This document shows, one piece after another, positions 44,130 through 55,800 of a DNA stretch of 64,000 bases. Numbering within the stretch: the first letter of the stretch is position 1; each line of letters begins with the position of its first letter. The notes below the pieces were generated by a model, which made no database searches, was not told the origin of the DNA, and saw nothing but the letters and a program-made list of their open reading frames with translations. The translations under genes were made by a program, and so were the position numbers. Source of the stretch: Chryseobacterium populi (GTDB taxonomy: Bacteria > Bacteroidota > Bacteroidia > Flavobacteriales > Weeksellaceae); NCBI RefSeq assembly GCF_000282115.1, contig NZ_AKJY01000063.1, positions 1-64,000 of the forward strand, in the 5' to 3' direction.

Positions 44130-45342
44130 TGAGTAAGTTTCTTAAAATTATTCCTGCTTGTTCTGCAAATAAAGGGGGGATCGCGTTACCTATTTGAGAA
44201 TAACGTGGAACTTCTTTCTTTCTTAATTTTCCACCAGTTGTATATTTACCCTTAAACTCATACCAATCAGGAAATGATTGAAGTCTTGCATATTCTCTCA
44301 CAGTTAGAATTCTCGGCTCTTTATAATGGATATAGTCATCTGGTAGAGTTGTAATAGTAGGGCTGCAATCTTTTTCTGACAAGGGAATAATTGTATGTTT
44401 TTTTATATTAAATCTTAGTCTTATCTCATTTGTAATATCTAAATTTCTTCGATCTTTAGTTAAGTCAAGAATCTTTTGAAACTTTTTTATAGTAGTTTCT
44501 TGATGTTTTGCAAAGCGATGACTATCAGGTGTTTTATTAGTAATATTCTTTCTTAAATATTTTTGGTACTTTGAAACAGGTTGACCGTATTTTGATGACT
44601 TATATCCTGAGGAATCTATGCTTTCAACAATACCATTTGATTGAACTAAATCAGAAATAGCATCCTCGACAGTGTTTATAAATTTTAATTTTTTTGATTT
44701 TAGAAATGAATATTTATTTTTTTCTAATTCAGAGAAAAAACTATTAACCATTTCTTGAGAAGCATTGTTTTTTGAACATTTAATTCCTATTAAAATAAAT
44801 CTGGTTCTTTTTTGAGGTACACCATATTCTGAAAAATTCACCAGTTTTCCTTGAACATAATAACCTAAATCTCTTAAGCTTTTTAAAACCAATTCAGAAT
44901 AAGCAATACCTTTTTCCTTATTTTTTTTGAATTCCATTGTAAATCCTCTCACATTTTCAAAAAAAATTAAATCTGGCTGAACTAGATCTACAAATTGAAT
45001 ATAAGATTTAATAAGCTCATTTCTTTCATCAGATTCATTTCTTCTACCTGCCATAGAAAAACCTTGACAAGGAGGTCCTCCAGCAATTAAATTTATTTGA
45101 CCTCTAAGATTTTTTAAGTCTGATGAATGATTCTTAATTACTTCGTTTATGTCATGGGCACTCTTGGTTAGCCAATTAGGCCAATCAAAATGTTTTTTTT
45201 TATTTATCAGATTATACTCCAATGTTTTAAATGCATCCGAATTTTTTTCGATAGCAAAAACACCCTGCCAGTTAGAATTATGTAATCCTAAAGAGAGCCC
45301 TCCACATCCAGAAAATAGATCTATATAATTTAAATTGTTCAC
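44122..45342 (-). CDS. C5 DNA cytosine methyltransferase
   Basis: All signature motifs are present: DLFSGCGGLSLG (motif I, AdoMet), GGPPCQGFS (motif IV, catalytic Cys92 from this start), FFENVRGF (VI), PQKRTRFILIG (VIII), ARLQSFPD (IX) and QIGNAIPP (X). The protein has 406 residues. I start at the GTG at 45342 because the upstream in-frame TTG at 45363 falls inside the -7 promoter box; this puts YIDLFSG at residue 6 onward as is usual. It is the first gene of the four-gene operon. No restriction endonuclease is encoded alongside, so methylation probably marks self DNA for a different effector. Confidence 0.92.
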   Translation of the reverse strand: MNNLNYIDLFSGCGGLSLGLHNSNWQGVFAIEKNSDAFKTLEYNLINKKKHFDWPNWLTKSAHDINEVIKNHSSDLKNLRGQINLIAGGPPCQGFSMAGRRNESDERNELIKSYIQFVDLVQPDLIFFENVRGFTMEFKKNKEKGIAYSELVLKSLRDLGYYVQGKLVNFSEYGVPQKRTRFILIGIKCSKNNASQEMVNSFFSELEKNKYSFLKSKKLKFINTVEDAISDLVQSNGIVESIDSSGYKSSKYGQPVSKYQKYLRKNITNKTPDSHRFAKHQETTIKKFQKILDLTKDRRNLDITNEIRLRFNIKKHTIIPLSEKDCSPTITTLPDDYIHYKEPRILTVREYARLQSFPDWYEFKGKYTTGGKLRKKEVPRYSQIGNAIPPLFAEQAGIILRNLLNG

Positions 45343-45360
45343 AGTATACGGATAATTTAT

Positions 45361-45368
45361 CAAAATTA
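45361..45368 (-). promoter_or_regulatory. -7 promoter element of the methyltransferase operon
   Basis: On the minus strand TAATTTTG matches TAnnTTTG, 18 bases before the GTG start. The TTTTG upstream is spaced only about 11 bases, too close for a standard -33. Confidence 0.45.
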
Positions 45369-45600
45369 ACTTATTTTTTCAAAATTTTGGATTTCTAAAA
45401 AAAAAAATAAAAAAAATTATTTAAAAGTACTTCCACCTATCTAAGCTACCCCAACTCATTCTCAGAGGAAATCATCCCCCACTGATAAGAAAACAAAAAT
45501 TTTACAGGAACAATTATAAATTCAAGTTGAAAGTTGAATTTGCTTGTGCTGTACAATGTCAATTCTTGTGGTGTTATTTCTAACTAAAAAATCAAAAACA

Positions 45601-45681
45601 ATGGTAAGAATTATTAATTACAAAAAAAGAGTAGCAGAGAACAAAGAATTCTTTGTACTTGAAGTTTCAGGAGGTATTTGA
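45601..45681 (+). pseudogene. N-terminal remnant of a conserved mobile-element protein
   Basis: A 26-residue frame starting MVRIINYKKRVAENKEFFVL and ending after SGGI at a stop resembles the first 26 residues of a small protein frequent in Bacteroidota conjugative elements (xxIIxYKxR...FxxLxxxGG). The remaining residues of that protein are not present in any frame. It indicates that other elements once occupied this site. Confidence 0.45.
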
Positions 45682-45985
45682 CCTTATTTCAATACCGCCT
45701 TATGAATTTATTGAGAATGGATTGCTATTAGAACCCTATGAATACTTTGGAAAAATTAATGAAGTTTTAGAACTAAGAACAAAACATATTCTTCTGTATT
45801 TTAATGCTGATGTATTGATGAGAGTAGAATTTCTATATCCAGGTAACATTTTAGATTTTTTAAAACAGAAATTAGAAGAGATGCAGGGTATTGAGTTACC
45901 AGAATATATGATGTTGATTTTGAGAAAGGATAAGAAATTCTCTGTATTGATGTATCAAAATAAGAAAATTATTCAAAATCTTTAA
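45653..45985 (+). CDS. Hypothetical protein, 110 residues, possibly a gene fragment
   Basis: The open frame from a TTG at 45653 runs through residues such as PPYEFIENGLLLEPYEYFGKINEVLEL and GIELPEYMMLILRKDKKFSVLMYQNKKI. It has plausible protein composition but no ATG start and no motif I recognise. It overlaps the 26-residue remnant in another frame, so it may be the tail of a gene whose 5' end was replaced. Function unknown. Confidence 0.4.
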   Translation: MYLKFQEVFDLISIPPYEFIENGLLLEPYEYFGKINEVLELRTKHILLYFNADVLMRVEFLYPGNILDFLKQKLEEMQGIELPEYMMLILRKDKKFSVLMYQNKKIIQNL

Positions 45986-46130
45986 TTCAGATCAGTATTA
46001 ATCAAATCTCATTATTAAACCTATTCTCTATTATGTTAGCACTTTTTAGTCATTTCCCTACTAATAATAGGTAATAAGGCTCAATTTTAGGCATATGTGC
46101 TATAAGATTAAACAGATAGTGTTTTAGTAA

Positions 46131-46204
46131 ATATATTAAGTTCAGTTGGTTAGAGACAGGGATTGATAATCCCAGTGTCCCTGGTTCGAGCCCAGGTGGG
46201 ACCA
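46131..46204 (+). pseudogene. Degenerate tRNA-like sequence with GAT anticodon loop
   Basis: The 3' half (46177-46204) is identical to the tRNA-CAT gene. The 5' half has a D arm (GTTCAGTTGGTTAGAGA), an anticodon arm GGGA/TCCC with loop TTGATAA (GAT, isoleucine-like) and no acceptor complement: the seven bases expected to pair with TGGGACC are AT-rich (ATATATT). It is therefore not a functional tRNA. The two halves appear to have different tRNA origins joined by recombination at the T arm. Confidence 0.7.
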
Positions 46205-46205
46205 C
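46177..46205 (+). repeat. Right attachment-site repeat of island 1
   Basis: Exact 29-base copy of 39505-39533. It ends the first island and starts the second module. Confidence 0.85.
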
Positions 46206-46214
46206 ATAAAAATC

Positions 46215-46243
46215 AACCGCTTACATAATGTGAGCGGTTTTTT
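46215..46243 (+). terminator. Terminator after the degenerate tRNA
   Basis: Arms AACCGCTTACA (46215-46225) and TGTGAGCGGTT (46229-46239) pair with one wobble and are followed by T residues. It is homologous in position and core (CTTACA...TGTG) to the hairpin after the intact tRNA. Confidence 0.8.
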
Positions 46244-46600
46244 GTGCTTTATTCTTTCATTTCAGAGAGTTGTAATATTTCTCCCATCCGGTCTGAACAA
46301 TTATAAAAAAGGAAAACTCTAAATTATATTCCTGGCACTGTTATATTTCTATTATACTCAATTTTTATGAAGCAATTGATAAGATTGGAGGAAAGGACAG
46401 GATTGTAACTATATTCCTCTGCTTTTCCAAAACTACAGGCCTGTAAACACTTTCCAGAAGTCCTTAATCTATTGAACCTAATACTCTTTAGCTGGTAAAA
46501 CAGAAAAAAGTAAATAATTGAAAAATATATAATACGACAAGTTTTGGCGCAAAGCCGATACATATTTGCTTCACAAAAATAAAAAACAGCTGTAGCTTAA

Positions 46601-46783
46601 ATGATAGACAAACCTTTAAAAAATTATTATGATGAAACCTTTATAAGATTCGATCCTAAAAAGCAACCGGTAAGTAGTAACCAATTGTTTACAGAATTTA
46701 AAAACGCAGATGACTACATAAAAATACAAAATGTAATTTATACAGTTCCGGTTTATATTACCATCCCGATAACTGTATCATGA
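46601..46783 (+). CDS. Hypothetical 60-residue protein upstream of the giant gene
   Basis: The ATG at 46601 opens a 60-residue frame, polar at first (DKPLKNYYDETFIRFDPKKQP) and hydrophobic at its end (VIYTVPVYITIPITVS). It has no recognised motif. It is on the same strand as the giant gene, 114 bases upstream; a CATATTTG box (7 of 8 to the consensus) lies about 30 bases before it. It could be an immunity or helper protein, or the remnant of a longer gene. Confidence 0.45.
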   Translation: MIDKPLKNYYDETFIRFDPKKQPVSSNQLFTEFKNADDYIKIQNVIYTVPVYITIPITVS

Positions 46784-46897
46784 CAGAGGTAGAGAGCATT
46801 ATGTAAATAGTAACAAACTTGCTTCATACTTCTGATGTTAAAAGACGCAGGTATTTATTGCCTGTAATATTTTCATTAATTAAAAACACAAATATCA

Positions 46898-49800
46898 ATG
46901 ACTCCCATTACATTAGGAGAAAGAACCTTCTTCATAGAAGCTGAACTGGCAGCTTACCTGGACACGACAGAGATATCCATCCTGAACGTCCAATTTCCTT
47001 CAGATTTTGAACTGACTCCCGGGCAAATCAGTGCTTTAAGCACGATTTCCACCGGATTTCTGGCAAATATTACGCCATCTATGGCTTATAAAATCCTATT
47101 GAAAAATACGGATGCACTTTCCGGAGCTCAATTGGGGGTACTTCAACCAGACACCTTCAACAAAATCCATGAAAAATTAACGCAGGCCCAGCTGAATGCC
47201 ATTCCTTTGGAAAAACTGTCGGCCCTGTTCAATCCGTCACCTGATACCGCGACGCCTTGGGAAATTAATATTGCCAAATGGCTGCGGTTGCCCGATGCGG
47301 GTTCCATACATCCAATTTTTAGCAATTGGGGGCAGATAACGGACACGATGAATATCGAAGCCTGGAGCTTTATTTCACCTGACCTTTTTGCAACAGTAAA
47401 TGCGGAATCTTTTATCAATTCCTTTGCAAAGGAAAGTTTTTTAGATTCTCTTACAACAAATAATAATATTGTTCGGGACACTCTTAGTCATCTTACCAAT
47501 CTGCAGATTCGCCAGATACCTGCAGATGCAATGAGTACAATCCTGGAACAATTGTTCTGGACATTAAATAGCCAGGGAGATTTTTATACTCTGTCTACCG
47601 GCTTTTTAGGCAGGTTGAGTCCTGAACAGCAAAAAACACTTTCTAAAGACGTACTCAGCAAACTAAATAGGTCTGCCTTTCAGTTTATGGAAGCCAACGC
47701 TCTGGCAGCCCTCTTTCTCGCTTGGACAGAAGATCAGTTAAAAGCGTTACCCCACGACTTATTTAGATTGTTGGATGATGCTGTGTATGATGCTATAAAG
47801 CAAATAGGCGTGCAGACGGCATCAGATTTAGTCCGGAAGATTGTCCCGGAAGGCCGGATTTATCTTGCCAACAGATTTTTTGAAGGAACTGCACCAGGTC
47901 TCGAGCCTGCTCAACGAAGTATATTGGACGCCTATTCTCCTGAACGCTACAGGGGCAGAAAAGATCCGTATATAAAGCTTTTCAGTAAAATAACACCAGG
48001 AGATGCAGGTGAATTTCATCTCGACTTCTTTAAAAATATGAAGTATTATATCGAAAAAATTCCACCGCTCTTTTTTAAAAATGTTGTTCCGGATCAAATG
48101 CGTGCGATTCCCATAGAAGCCATCGGAAAAATAACAAGAGAGCAGTTGTTGGCCATGGGAGATAAAATCCTGGCCTGGAATTTTGATCAGTTTAATGCAT
48201 TGGATGGATCCCTGGTAGACTCCGTAGATCCGGAAATATCTAAAAAGATTTTAATGAAAAATGTGCAAGAAACTACTACGGCAGGGTCAATCATGGAAGC
48301 CGAGCTCGCCGTTCTTAAGGAAGGGCTTAAGCACAATTTTTCAGTGATCAATGTAGTAGCCCAAGATCCCAGAGCAGCACTGAAATATTGGGATTTTCTG
48401 AACTCGCAGGAAAAAGCACATCTCATATATGCGATTGTGTGTCCCTCAAAGCATTTGATCAACTTTCTTGACGTTCTAACCACTGATCAGTTGATAAATA
48501 TCGATCCGGCAGTTGCCCGGTTTTTAGTTCAGAGGTATAAATTAGACGGAATTTTCGTTCTGACAGAATTTATTAAAAATCTATCAAATTCTCCCAAAGG
48601 TGCAGAAGTGATTTCCGAACTATTCCGGAAGGGCTTTGCCGACGAATCTTATCGCTTAGTGAAAAATAGCATTGAATACCCTATCGGCTCTGCCAACAAA
48701 TATGATGCCCAGATCTTTATTGTGGTAGGAGATGAAGCAAGGCAATTGTATGATGCGCTTGGTTTTGCCTACAAAATGCCGGATACCGTGCCTACACTGA
48801 TCTATAAATACGACAATGGTACTAAAGCAACAACTCTCCTAAGTACCGTGAATGGCAAAATTGATGGTGTTGATAAGAGCCCGGGGCAGCTCCTGAATGA
48901 AAAGAAGAACATCCGGACCTATCTGCTCGGGCACGGTGCTTCTGACAAGTTGTTAATTGGTTTACCGGTAAACGCTTCCCAAAGCGGTCACGAAACGGGG
49001 TTAACTCCCACCGAGACCTATAGGGTAGTCACCCAATTGTGGAATGACCTGAGTCCGCATTCCTCCGCCGGCTTTGTTAAGCTCAGCATTCTGGGATGTC
49101 AATTGGCCAGCCCTTTACGACGTACCGACCCTACGACCGGACTCAAAGTTCCCAATGGTCCGGATGATTGGAACACCCGTTTCAGCGAATCTTTTCTGGG
49201 TCAGATCAGCCCTCTGTTTCTCGAAGCTCCGGATACTCCTTACCGGGCTAAGCTTAGTATTTCTGCATTTTTGCCATTAACTGGTACCCCAGCAGGTAGA
49301 AATCTAATAACGCCTGGAAATGATCCCACCAAGACTACACATTATTTTCAGAGCAGCGAAAATAAAATTGTGACCCGATGGAACGCACAGGAAAATCGGT
49401 TGGTTTGTGTCAGGTCAGGAAATAATCCGGGAATGCTAATAGAAGAACATAGTCTTTTGCAATCCAATGCAGCTTATCCCATTAATACTTTATACATGAG
49501 TGAGGAAGATCTTCATGAAAATCTCAGCCATCAACTGGCTTTGGCGTTTACGGATCCGGAGCTGTCGGAGAATAATAGAATTAAAGATACACGCGGTGTT
49601 AGCTTCCTGAGCCATGATGAAGATTTAGACGGCAACCGTATTCTCGTATTGCAGCAAAATTCTGAAGACGGCGATCTTCCGTCACGGCATCATATCTGGG
49701 ATGTAGAAGAAACTTCTGGCAGTGAGGGTGCTATCCGCGTTGCTAAAAATTTAAAGCGTATCAGCATCACAGGAAAAGGCCCTGCAGACGCCCGCTACCA

Positions 49801-52800
49801 CCTTGCGATGAAGGAACTTCAGAACCTTCGCAAAGGGATTGCCCAAGTAACGGCCAATACCGAAGCGGTAATGAAGCTTCCGGATTTTACTGCACTTTCC
49901 GCTACCGATCAGCAGAGGGCCCGGATCTTGATCTCATCCCTAAGCGGCGTAGTTCCTGAGGCAGATTACAATAGCCTGAAGGCCCGACACGGCAGTATAA
50001 TAAAAGCCCTGGAAGCTTTGGTAGTACGAAAAGTGGAATACAACCTGGATATGGACCGTCAGGCAGAACTGGCCCTGAGCGCCATTACAGCCATGGATGC
50101 TGCAGAATCCAAAATCTTTTTGACCAGCAACGCCCTTGTCAGTTGGGGAGCAGACAATAGTGCGAGTCTGAATATGGAAAAGCTGCGCAGTTTTATCATC
50201 AAAGCCGATACCATTGAACGTTTCCGTCTGATGGCAGCCTTTCTTCGACTGGATGAGGCATCTGCTGCACCTTTGCTGCAAAAGTTTAAAAGTGCACAAG
50301 ATGCCGATCTGAAGAAGCTGGGAGCAAAGTTAGAACAACAACGTAAGGCTGTGGCTCAATCTAAAATAGGTGTAGCCGACAGAGCCAGTGATACGATCTC
50401 TAATGCAGTGGAAATCTATTCCGTAATCATTGGTATCTTTCAACTGGCTAAAGGCTGGAATACGTCTACTGATGCCCAGAAAGCTTTAGACCTCACAGAT
50501 ATTATAGGGGGTACAGTTTCGGGGATAGCCAGTACTCTAATGATGAAGACCCTGCAGCAGACCACCAAAACTCTGGCCGGAGCGGGAATGTCATTAACCA
50601 GTGCAATGAAAATTACCATGGCAGGCTTTTTGGGAGTAGATTTTGCCCTTGCAGCGGTAACCCTGGCCTCCGTAGGTCTCCAGTGGAGTGATTTTTGGGA
50701 AAGCGGCCAGGGAATGGATAGTTATGCGTACAAATCACTGGTAGCCAGTACTGTAACTACCGTAGTCTTCACAGCCATGGGGCTGGCTCTCGGGGTAGCC
50801 GGTCTTGCAGCTTCCCTCAGCACAATAGTAGCAGCCAGTATTATCGGAACGATTGCTGCGTCTGCCGGCCCGATTGGCGCGGTGATAGCCGTGGCGGCCT
50901 TTCTGATCAACGGCATTGTACAAGGCGCATTGCTTATAAGTGAGTATCACGATTATTACAGTAATGATGCGGAAAGGGTAGAGCAGTTCTTTGCCTCCTG
51001 GATCGGTATAGAGACGAGCGCAACTAAATGGGCGAGAGCCCGGAAACAAGGTCTTGAAGCAGCTGTCCGGTTGGGAGAATCCCTTAACAACGGTTGGGCA
51101 AAAACCCGCGATTTTCTGGAAGCCAATTACCACAAAGAGGGGTACCGCCAGCTAAATTATTTCGATAAAAAATCTGTTGTAAAATCTGTGATATACAACG
51201 ACTCTCTCAAGGTAGGAGGCCCTGTCAGCCTTCAGAGCGTTTCCGAGACTACCACCAACACTCCTCTCAATAGAAGGCTGGATGTTAATTCGTTGGGCGA
51301 AAACGCGAGTTACAATTTCATACCCCCTTCAGGTAACGACTTACCTACCGTATTTTTAGGAGATAACGTGCGGGACACGACCTATACTGCACAGGGAAAT
51401 CCTTATGCGGATAATTTATTCGACCTGCGGGGTTCACTGATCAATTCAGCAAAAAGTGGAGAAAAAAATAATACCTTTCTGCTGGATCGCTCTACTACCC
51501 TTATGACTAACCCTGTATTGGACAGCGAAGGCTGTATTGTAGGCTTTATAGATGCCAGAAAAGGGGAAAATGCTGTCAACCTGGATGCCCGTGATACGGA
51601 AGTCACTGTATCGCTGCTGCTTCAGAATAATTTGATGGAACTTATTTTCGATGGTCCTGCTCTAAGTAAAGAGAGAGACCCGGAAGATAGCAGTATTAAT
51701 CTCAATAACCATCAGTCACCTTCCTATGATAATCTCTCCAAAAAAAAGGTGCAGATTAAAGGTAATGTAGACCAACTCCTAATTTTCAACGCGCTGAAAG
51801 TAACGGTGGGCACACCCGAGAAGCGCGATTATCCTTCTGATCAGAAAGGTGTATTCTATAATATCAGCGGTGTTGAAAATGCGGACATAATCATATACGG
51901 GGAAGGTGGCAGCAATGTATTTACCGCCAACGAAGGTATACAGATATACAGCCGTAGCCAGGATGCACTTTTCTGGGATGGAAAATGTAATACTATAGTT
52001 CATCTGGAATCAGGTTTGGGAATCACCCAGCAGCTGTTCATCAACTTTTCAGGAGATTACCGCCATCTGGCAGCCCGCCGCTCGGATCATGCAGTAGAAT
52101 TACTGTATGGAGACGCTAAGCTTAGTATCCGGAATATCTACCAGGACAACGGGCGTACTGATGCTTCCAAAATCGTTGCAATCCGGGATAGATCCGGCCT
52201 TCTGTTTTCGCTAAATGCCTTGGCTGTGATGGGAGGTTCCTTCACCAAATTAACCCATCTTTCCAAAACATTCATCTATCCCGCCAGAAAGGAAGTGCCA
52301 ACAGACGAAAGGGATTCTGTAACAGGAGACCAGTCTGTTAACACCTACAGCTTTTTCAAAGGAGCCGGTAATTTTATACTAGACTCACCCTATCAGCATC
52401 TTCAACAGCTGGTACTTGAATCCGATCCAGGCAAATTGCGTTATAAAAGCGCTTCAGAAGATGAACTGTTGCTGGAATGTGAGGGGCAGCAATTATCTGT
52501 TGAAATATTCAATTACAGACAGCTTTACGAAAAAGGATTACTCAGAGTCTGGATCAAAGACTCCACTGGATCAAAAACTGATTTCACGGAGATGGAATTA
52601 CCAGATCCGGAAGCAGAACCAAATAATGAATGGGTATCTTATCAGGAGCCCGTTGGAAAACATTCTGGACTTACCCAGGCAGATCCGGAACGTATTATTG
52701 AACTTCAGAAAATTACAGTTGATCAGGAAATTACGGCAACAGCACTGGCAGCAGCGAATAACAAACTCCATGTAAGCATTCCCGAAAATGCAGATCCTAA

Positions 52801-55800
52801 CCGCATTATACAATGCAGGCAAAAAAATGACCTGATATTGTATCTGGCTGAATCCGGAATCCAGGACGAAATTACCGGAAGACCACCGGGTATTATCGTA
52901 CGGGAAGTCTTTAGGAATAATTCTGTTCTGAAAATGGCCCTGCATCAAAATTTCCGGGAAAAGGAAGCCGGTGCTTATGACCTGGAACCCCACCATACCA
53001 AAGAACAGGCAATAAATATTCCTGCCAACAAAGAGATCAAAGGCCAGCTGGCAATGCCGGGTGATGAAGACTGGTATGTTTTTCCGCTTTCACAGGCGGT
53101 GCAATATGACGTAGGAATAACCATTAATACCGGGAATTGTGAACTGGAAAGTATTATGAGCAGTAATGGTCTACCCATACGTGCTGGGAATGGGGGATCT
53201 ATGTTCCCACGTTCCAACCAAAGATCCTTCTCGATTGGATCTCATATCAGTCAGGATAAAATGTATCTGCGTGTTTTCCGAAGTCCGGATGATCCTGAGT
53301 ATGTGGAATGCAGCTACACTTTGCAGGTACTCCTGCCGAATAGTGTTGTGCCGGGTGCTGCCGTGGTTCAGTCTGCGGTATCATACATACCGGTGCCCCG
53401 TGTTTCGAAACTTCTGTTATATCCTACCCGTCTGCTGGGCCACAACAGTCCGGAAATGCTGGATGGTACAGCTTATGCCGTGGTAAGTTCCAATGGTTCT
53501 ACAGTAGAAAATAACTACCATATCAACATGGGCAGTAGTGAGCGGTCGGAATGGACCGTAGATAATACGACTATAGACAATCTTACCGATACTTTGGAAT
53601 TAACGGGTAATATCCGATTTTCCGATCTCCGCCTTGCAGCTTCCGGGCAGGATGTAGGATTGTCCGCCACAGTGGATGGAAAAATTAAAACGGTATGGAT
53701 CAAAGATTTTAATAAGAATAGTGCTGTGCGTGCGCTGTCCATACGCCTGCCGCATTATACCAAAGCAGGAGATACTACACTGGACTTTGTCTTGCCTGTT
53801 TATGAACCTGTCAGCAACTGGTGGGGGATTCCCAACGCTCCGCAGGTAGCCGTCACAGGCACCGGGTATTATCTGCTGACTTTGAATCCTGATGTGAAAC
53901 AATGCACCAAACTGCTGGTAACCGAGGCATTCTATCTTGTAGCTAAAGATGGCGCAAAAAGAGAAAAGATCGGTCAGGATCTACGCATAAGTACGGATGA
54001 CGGCTCTCAGGTGCTTTATCTTAAAAACTACTACAGTTGCCCATTTTCAGTAGAAATTATACCTGTGGAAGAAGTTTTCAACACAAACAATCCAGCCAAA
54101 AATCTTAGCGCCAGCCCACTTCCTGTCTTGGGAAGGTACAATGATGAAGCTTCTTTCATCCTGCCAACAGGACTGGAGAATGACAAGATGAGATACAAGC
54201 TGGCCCGCCTTATGTATGAAGATAATTCCGGTGAATTATCTCTATTCCTGGGTATTATTCAGGAATACCTCCGTAATTATGATGGATCCCTCTCAGAGCA
54301 CCTTCTGAAAAATAATAGTATTTATTTCCAGGGAGAATTCGGTAATACACTAATAGAAATTTCCAGGATAAAAGGTCTTAAAGCAGATTTTGAATCCAGA
54401 GATTCTTTGGAAATGACGGCAAATGAGCTGGCTGTATTAGGTACAAATCAAACACCGCAACAGTTATATAATTCCGAACTGATTACTCTCAACAGCCGTC
54501 TGGCTTCATTAAACTTCATATTAAACAAATCAAATTCGAATAATCCTGACGGAGGCGCAAACGAATCTGTGTACAATGCTATAAATGATGTAAACATTGA
54601 GATCCTGAATTTAAAACAAAAGATTATCAATTTGTATATTGAGAAATTCAATGCGAAATTAGCAGAGAAGAATGCCGAGATAAGCAATACGCAGGTTTCT
54701 ATCACCACACGTCATCGCAAAGCCCTGAAAATGCTGCTGGCTTTCGCTAAAGTAGCACAGGAGAAAGAACAGCAAAGAGATGAGACATTTATTAGTTTTG
54801 TCAGTGATTTTATCTCTCAGTATTTATCCGATATCCAATGGGATCTGCCCTCAGATAAGACATGGACACAAAAGGATGCAGCCTTTGTTTTGGACATGCA
54901 GCAGTTGGGAGTGCCAGTGCAATGCATGCTCCACGTACTCCGATACAATCTGACGCTTATGCAGGTGAAGGCTTACTCCAAAGCAGATGCGAGCTGGAAT
55001 ATGGAGAATTTTAAAAAATTCGTCATTGTTGTCAGCGACAGCGGACTAGCGGCTAATGGGCTGGACATCCCGAGGGATATGCAGGAATGGGGCATCTCCA
55101 AGTTTACTTTCTATATGAATGGCTTAGACAAAAATAAGGCATTTACGGCCCTTTTGGAAGCTCAGGGATTCTTCGAATACTGGCATGAATCCTTAAGCAG
55201 AAATATGACCCAGCCGGGATCCGAATACCAGTACTTCCTGATTGACCCTTTCTATGTATATGACATACAAAGCGCTTTCCATAAACATTCCTCTACAAGA
55301 CTCAATCAACCTATGGACGTAGCGGTTATCGGGAAATTCGCACAGGCCCTGGTAACTTCCTTTGATATAAAAACCAATAATACCGAACGTCTGCAGTACG
55401 AAAGAGGAAAAAGGAACCACCTTATCGCCGTAACGGCCAGCGAAGGATTAGGAAGCCAGCCTCAGGCCTCTTACAGAATCATGAGGTCTGAGATTACCGG
55501 CGAGGGCTCCATTTTAAAAAGGAAATCCCGGGAGGAGAATGCTGATTTTCGTACGGGCTATATTACGGATAACCAAGGCATGTCTCCTTTACCGGAACAC
55601 TTTCGTTCCGCGTATGATAATATCATAATGAAACCGGATGAAACCGCCAAGTGGGTGGGGCATTCAGACCTTTACTTCATCCATAAAAAATATCAGGATA
55701 ACAGTATTGATAAGAGCCTGTTCTGGATAGAAAAAACGCCTGCCGGAATGTCTTGGGATGACAAATCTTTACCGGCAAATCTTGTGAACGGGGAAGACAA

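Larger units (their letters stand above)
39505..46205. mobile_element. tRNA-integrated genomic island 1 (about 6.7 kb)
   Basis: The island is bounded by identical 29-base repeats (39505-39533 and 46177-46205). Directly inside the left end lies a tyrosine-recombinase N-terminal fragment, and the cargo is a four-gene minus-strand operon (cytosine methyltransferase, dual GHKL ATPase, receiver-like protein, caspase-like protease) plus gene remnants near the right end. The cargo is visibly more AT-rich than the flanking core genes. No complete integrase remains, so the island appears fixed. Confidence 0.75.

Noticed and set aside
46324..46563. Minus-strand open frame of 79 residues before the giant gene
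   Set aside because: AT-rich, no start context, no recognisable motif and no operon partner; it reads like chance coding in a spacer.
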